Positions 60,572 to 64,000 of a DNA stretch of 64,000 bases are shown in pieces. Numbering within the stretch: the stretch's first letter is position 1; the number at the start of each line of letters is the position of its first letter. The stretch spans positions 868,001 through 932,000 of the forward strand of contig NZ_JACCFG010000001.1 of the NCBI RefSeq assembly GCF_013416555.1, in the 5' to 3' direction. The notes under the pieces are model-generated. The model did no database searches and was not told the DNA's origin. It saw nothing but the letters and a program-made list of their open reading frames with translations. This DNA comes from Sphingomonas sp. R-74633. GTDB taxonomy: Bacteria; Pseudomonadota; Alphaproteobacteria; Sphingomonadales; Sphingomonadaceae. A program made the position numbers and the translations under genes.

Positions 60572-61216
60572 ATGGACCGCACCCGTATCGAACCGCTCTT
60601 CGCTGCCGCGCTGATCGCCGGCATCACCTTTACAGCCAATGGCTGGGTTGGCCTTCACGGCACGCCGGCAGTGATATGGAAAGGCGCAGGTGTCGCGCTG
60701 CTGGCGCTCTGGGCCCGCAGCAAGGCAGTGAATTCGGGTGGGCGGATGATCGCTGCGGTGCTGGCGCTCGGCGCTCTCGGGGACGTGCTGCTCGAGCTGC
60801 AGGGCATGGCTGCGGGCGGTCTGGCCTTTCTCGCCGGGCATTTTCTCGCCAGCTATCTCTATCTGCGCAACGCCCGCGTACCGGCGGCGAACTGGATCGC
60901 GCCGCCCGTCGCGATGGGCGTGGCGCTGTTCGCCTGGTGGGTATTCAAGGGCGGCTACCAGGTCGAGCTGCTCGCCTTCTACGTTTTCGGCCTGTCGCTG
61001 ATGACCGCCTCGGCGATGCTCAGCCGGCTCGGTACGCTGGTGGCGCTTGGCGCGCTGCTGTTCTTCGTTTCCGACTGGCTGATCTTCCTGAACCAGGGCC
61101 GGCTGATCGCACCGCAAATCGCCGAGCTTCTGGTCTGGCCGACCTATTTCGCCGGCCAGGCGTTTATCGCCTGGGGCGCGGTCCACGCGCTCGCCCAGGA
61201 GAAGCCCACGCAATGA
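60572..61216 (+). CDS. Lysoplasmalogenase (YhhN family)
   Basis: The 214-residue protein has seven to eight predicted membrane helices and the YhhN signature [32 protein letters not shown] (about 68-98), whose Asp/His residues are thought to be catalytic in the TMEM86/YhhN group. Known members cleave the vinyl-ether bond of lysoplasmalogens; whether this bacterium has such lipids is unknown. ATG at 60572 is divergent from trmFO by 56 bases. It overlaps the DUF488 gene by four. Confidence 0.82.
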   Translation: MDRTRIEPLFAAALIAGITFTANGWVGLHGTPAVIWKGAGVALLALWARSKAVNSGGRMIAAVLALGALGDVLLELQGMAAGGLAFLAGHFLASYLYLRNARVPAANWIAPPVAMGVALFAWWVFKGGYQVELLAFYVFGLSLMTASAMLSRLGTLVALGALLFFVSDWLIFLNQGRLIAPQIAELLVWPTYFAGQAFIAWGAVHALAQEKPTQ

Positions 61217-61644
61217 AGATCTTCACCATCGGCTATGAAGCGACGACGATGGACGAGTTCATCGCCGCGTTGCGCAAAGCCGGGGTGGAGCGGGTGATCG
61301 ACGTGCGCGCGGTGCCGCTTTCGCGCCGCCCGGGCTTTTCCAAGAACATTCTCGCCGCGAGCCTGAAGGACGCGGGGATCGACTATGTCCTGCTCAAGAA
61401 TCTCGGCACGCCGAAGCTCGGCCGCGACGCCGCCAAGAAGGGCGATGTGAAGACGCTGCGCGCCGTCTACGAAGGCCAGCTCGAACTGCCCGAAGCCCAG
61501 GCCGAAGCGGCGATCATGCGTGCGCTGGCCGAGGAGAAGCCGAGCGCGCTGCTCTGCTTCGAGCGCAACCCCGAACATTGCCACCGCACCCTGTTGCTCG
61601 CGGCGGAAGGCGAAGGGGCGGAAATCGTCGATCTCTACCCCTGA
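61213..61644 (+). CDS. DUF488 family protein
   Basis: The 143-residue protein has the DUF488 layout: IFTIGYEATTMDEFIAALRKAGVERVIDVRAVPLSRRPGFSK near the N-terminus and the C-terminal motif LLCFERNPEHCHRTLL (about 112-127) with its conserved Cys and CHR. Biochemical function is not established. ATG at 61213 lies in ATGA with the YhhN stop. The VOC gene begins 14 bases after its end, so the three genes probably form one unit. Confidence 0.88.
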   Translation: MKIFTIGYEATTMDEFIAALRKAGVERVIDVRAVPLSRRPGFSKNILAASLKDAGIDYVLLKNLGTPKLGRDAAKKGDVKTLRAVYEGQLELPEAQAEAAIMRALAEEKPSALLCFERNPEHCHRTLLLAAEGEGAEIVDLYP

Positions 61645-61658
61645 CGAGGAGAAGACCG

Positions 61659-62048
61659 GTGCTCGATCATGTCGGTTTCGCAGTTTCGGACGCCAACGCC
61701 TCGAAGCGCTTCTACGAAGCGGCGCTTGCCCCGCTCGGCATCACCCTGCTGATGACGGTGCCCGCCGAGGAGAATGGCTCGGGCGGCACCGCGTACGGCT
61801 TTGGCAAGGACGACAACCCCTTCTTCTGGGTCGGCGACAATGAGCGCGTCGGCGAGGGGACTCATGTCGCCTTCCGCGCCGACACGCGGGGTCAGGTCGA
61901 TGCTTTCCACAAGGCCGCACTGGCGGCGGGCGGACGCGACAATGGCGGACCGGGGCTGCGGCCTAATTACGGGCCGAACTATTATGCCGCCTTCGTCTAT
62001 GATCCAGACGGGCTGAACATCGAAGCCGTCTGCCACGCGCCCGGCTGA
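61659..62048 (+). CDS. VOC (glyoxalase-like) family protein
   Basis: The 129-residue protein is a single vicinal-oxygen-chelate unit: LDHVGFAVSDANASKRFYEAALAPLGITLLM, then GTHVAFRADTRGQVDAFHKAALAAGG and AAFVYDPDGLNIEAVC. The metal-ligand positions read H4, H70-area and E124-area, so metal binding is possible. Substrate unknown. GTG at 61659 has GAGGAG upstream; an earlier in-frame start overlaps the DUF488 gene without conservation. Confidence 0.85.
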   Translation: MLDHVGFAVSDANASKRFYEAALAPLGITLLMTVPAEENGSGGTAYGFGKDDNPFFWVGDNERVGEGTHVAFRADTRGQVDAFHKAALAAGGRDNGGPGLRPNYGPNYYAAFVYDPDGLNIEAVCHAPG

Positions 62049-62054
62049 AAGGCC

Positions 62055-62090
62055 GGGGCGGCCGGAATAGTAGGGGAATTCGGCCGCCCC
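62055..62090. terminator. Hairpin between the VOC gene and the convergent kinase
   Basis: GGGGCGGCCG (62055-62064) and CGGCCGCCCC (62081-62090) are a perfect ten-base inverted repeat with a 16-base loop, between two convergent genes. There is no T-run, but it probably ends both transcripts. Confidence 0.4.
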
Positions 62091-62189
62091 AGTAGTTCAG
62101 GGGTGCCGGCGTACAGAGGGGCAGACGCCGACCCGGATCGCTCTGGCGGGCGGGCCTTGCTGTGGTATTTCAGTTTGTTGCGCCGTAGG

Positions 62190-64000
62190 TCAGGCAGTCT
62201 CGGCATCAGCCGATACGGTCGGCAACGTGAAGCTGAACACCGCCCCGCCATCGGGGCCATTTTCCGCCCATAGCCGCCCGCCATGCGCTTCCACGATCGT
62301 GCGGCATATCGGCAGGCCAAGCCCGGTGCCGCTCTCCTTGGTGGTACGAAAGGGCTCGAACAGATTCTCGAGCATCGTCTCGCTCAGGCCAGGCCCGGTA
62401 TCGGCTACCTGGACGCACACTTCCTCGCCCTCGAGGTAGCTGGTCACTACGACTTCGCGCCGTTCGCAGCCAGCAGTGGCCTCGACGCCGTTGCGGATCA
62501 GGTTGCTCACCACCTGCTCGATCTGCAGCGAATCGCCGATCAGGCAGGCCTGGATCGGGTCGAAATCGCAATCGATGCGGGCGCCTGCCGCCACCTTGAG
62601 CTGGCGCACGGCTGCGCAGGCCGCCCGAACCACGGCGTTCAGGTCCATGCGCGTCTTGGCGACGTCCCCGGTCACGGTGAAGGAGCGGATCTTACGAATG
62701 ATGTCGCCGGCCCGCAGCGCCTGCACCCGGGCGCGATCGAGCGCATCGAGGATCGAGTGATCAGGATCGCCGCGCGAGCGGGTGAGATAGCGGCAGGCCT
62801 CGAGATAATTGGTGATCGCCGCCAGCGGCTGGTTGAGTTCATGCGCGAGCGTGGAGGCCATTGCGCCCATCGCGTTCAGGCGGGCGAGGCGCAGCAGCTT
62901 CTCATGCACTTCGCGCAGTTGCGCATCGGCTTCCATGTCGCGGGTGATGTCGATCGCCAGTCCGATCAGACGGGGATGGCCGTCATGCGCATCATAATGG
63001 CCCTGCAGCGTCACCCAGCGCGCCTCCCCGCCGGGCAGCGTCAACGCGAGCGTCATGTCGAGCGGTCCTTCGCTCTTGCGCGCATTGCCGATCGCCTGGC
63101 GCAACGCCAGCACCTGCGCTTCCCCCATCGGAGCGGCGATATCGGCCATGCGATACTCGCCCTCGCGCCATTCCAGCCCGAACATCCGCGCCGTCTCGGG
63201 CGACTGCCGCGAACCGCCATCGATGAGGTCGATCTCCCACATGCCCACGCCCGCGGCTTCCTGGGCCAGACGCAACATTTTCTCGCTCTTCTCCAGCGCC
63301 TGTTGCGCAGCGACCCGCTGCGAGATGTCCAGCATGACGACCGCGATATAGTCGCTGGCGCCGCCGCCCGCCCGAACGATGTTCGCGGTGCAATGGATGG
63401 GGCGTACGATGCCATCGCCGGTATGCAGCATCCGATCGCCCGAGAAGAAGTTTTCCTCGCCCCGGACCATCGCGTCGATCGCCTTCACGGTCGACTGCGC
63501 TTCCTCGGCAACGCCGAACTCGCTGAGGTTGCGCCCGATCAGCACTTCGCGCGGATAGCCGCAAATCTCGCAGCCCCGGTCGTTGATTTCCAGTATCTCG
63601 CCCTGCAGCGAAAGCCGGCCGACGCCGACGCCGGCCTGCTCGAACACCGTGCGATAGCGGCGCTCGGCCTCTTCCAGCTTGCGGCGGGCCTCCATTTCGG
63701 CGGTCACGATCTCGCTCGACAGGACGATACCGGCAATGCGGTCATCCTCGTCATACCAGGGCCGTTGGCTCCAGCGGACATAGTCGATGCTGCCATCGGG
63801 ATTCGTGAACGGCTGGCTGTCGCCGGACAGCTGCTCGCCGTTCAGCACGCGCTGGTAGTTGGCGTGCCGCTCCGGCTCGATGCCCGGGAAGACTTCGAAA
63901 TGGGTGCGCCCTTCGAGCGGCACGTCCAGGGGCAGGTGGAAATCCTTGAGGTAGCGCGGTGATGCGGCGATGTAGCGCAGGTCGCGGTCGAGGATCGCCA
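62190..64000 (-). CDS. Multi-PAS sensor histidine kinase (FixL-like), 5'-partial
   Basis: The gene runs off the right edge; at least 603 residues are visible. In order: a PAS domain cut by the edge (ILDRDLRYIAASPRYLKDF ... WSQRPWYDEDDRIAGIVLSSEI), a second PAS (AERRYRTVFEQAGVGVGRLSLQGEILEINDRGCEICGYPREVLIG), a third PAS-like domain (SEKMLRLAQEAAGVGMWEIDL), a HisKA domain with the phospho-acceptor in STLAHELNQPLAAITNYLEA, and an HATPase (NLIRNGVEA, DTGPGLSE, GTGLGLPICRTIVEAHGG). No membrane helix is seen, so it is probably cytosolic. No response regulator lies in the window. Confidence 0.92.
   Translation of the reverse strand, partial: AILDRDLRYIAASPRYLKDFHLPLDVPLEGRTHFEVFPGIEPERHANYQRVLNGEQLSGDSQPFTNPDGSIDYVRWSQRPWYDEDDRIAGIVLSSEIVTAEMEARRKLEEAERRYRTVFEQAGVGVGRLSLQGEILEINDRGCEICGYPREVLIGRNLSEFGVAEEAQSTVKAIDAMVRGEENFFSGDRMLHTGDGIVRPIHCTANIVRAGGGASDYIAVVMLDISQRVAAQQALEKSEKMLRLAQEAAGVGMWEIDLIDGGSRQSPETARMFGLEWREGEYRMADIAAPMGEAQVLALRQAIGNARKSEGPLDMTLALTLPGGEARWVTLQGHYDAHDGHPRLIGLAIDITRDMEADAQLREVHEKLLRLARLNAMGAMASTLAHELNQPLAAITNYLEACRYLTRSRGDPDHSILDALDRARVQALRAGDIIRKIRSFTVTGDVAKTRMDLNAVVRAACAAVRQLKVAAGARIDCDFDPIQACLIGDSLQIEQVVSNLIRNGVEATAGCERREVVVTSYLEGEEVCVQVADTGPGLSETMLENLFEPFRTTKESGTGLGLPICRTIVEAHGGRLWAENGPDGGAVFSFTLPTVSADAETA

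Overview
The window is a GC-rich stretch of chromosome from an alphaproteobacterium, most likely of the order Sphingomonadales (Sphingomonas-like). The reasons are the gene order nuoA-N / birA / coaX / rnj / DUF1467, the blocks yqeY-dnaG-rpoD opposite carA/carB and eno-ftsB-like-pdhA-pdhB, an E1-beta subunit carrying its own lipoyl domain, and many GTG/TTG starts. It is core-genome DNA. I see no tRNA, rRNA, CRISPR array, phage or classical insertion sequence.

Layout. 1-4.8 kb: a partial unknown gene, thiamine-phosphate synthase, an L,D-transpeptidase and an M23 peptidase (cell wall), elongation factor P and an inositol-monophosphatase-like gene. A convergent patatin-like lipase (minus) follows. 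6.9-26.4 kb: a tightly overlapping respiratory complex I operon nuoA to nuoN with three extra small genes inside it (NTF2-like, two-TM protein, secreted Cys-repeat protein), continuing into birA, coaX, rnj and DUF1467. 26.4-32.4 kb: a membrane coiled-coil protein divergent from a degenerate Hpt protein, two tandem secreted paralogues and a CoxE-type VWA gene. 32.4-36.7 kb (minus): a GT-C-like membrane protein, a CHAP protein, a GFA protein and a MoxR ATPase. 36.9-41.8 kb (minus): yqeY, a DUF559 gene inside a palindromic repeat element, dnaG and rpoD. 41.9-48.3 kb: carA, a small secreted ORF, carB, greA and a rhomboid-fold protein that lacks the catalytic residues.

48.3-50.0 kb (minus): DUF4170 and a four-gene set of small membrane/helical envelope proteins. 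50.2-54.5 kb: eno, an FtsB/DivIC-like gene and pdhA-pdhB, closed by a perfect hairpin terminator. 54.6-57.9 kb (minus): two TadE-like pseudopilins and a TadG-like VWA protein. 58.0-62.0 kb: a squalene/phytoene-synthase-like protein, an EF-hand protein, trmFO (minus), YhhN, DUF488 and VOC genes. The right edge cuts a multi-PAS histidine kinase (minus).

How the genes work together: the largest unit builds the NADH-quinone oxidoreductase, and translation of nearly every cistron is coupled by 1-10 base overlaps. The most unusual signals are repeats. A palindromic REP-like family (CCCCGGC..GCCGGGG core) sits in several gaps and once inside birA, where it adds a peptide. A second palindrome family brackets the DUF559 nuclease-like gene, supplies its C-terminus and also supplies the ribosome binding site of dnaG. 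All functional calls are read from sequence by eye and no database search was run.
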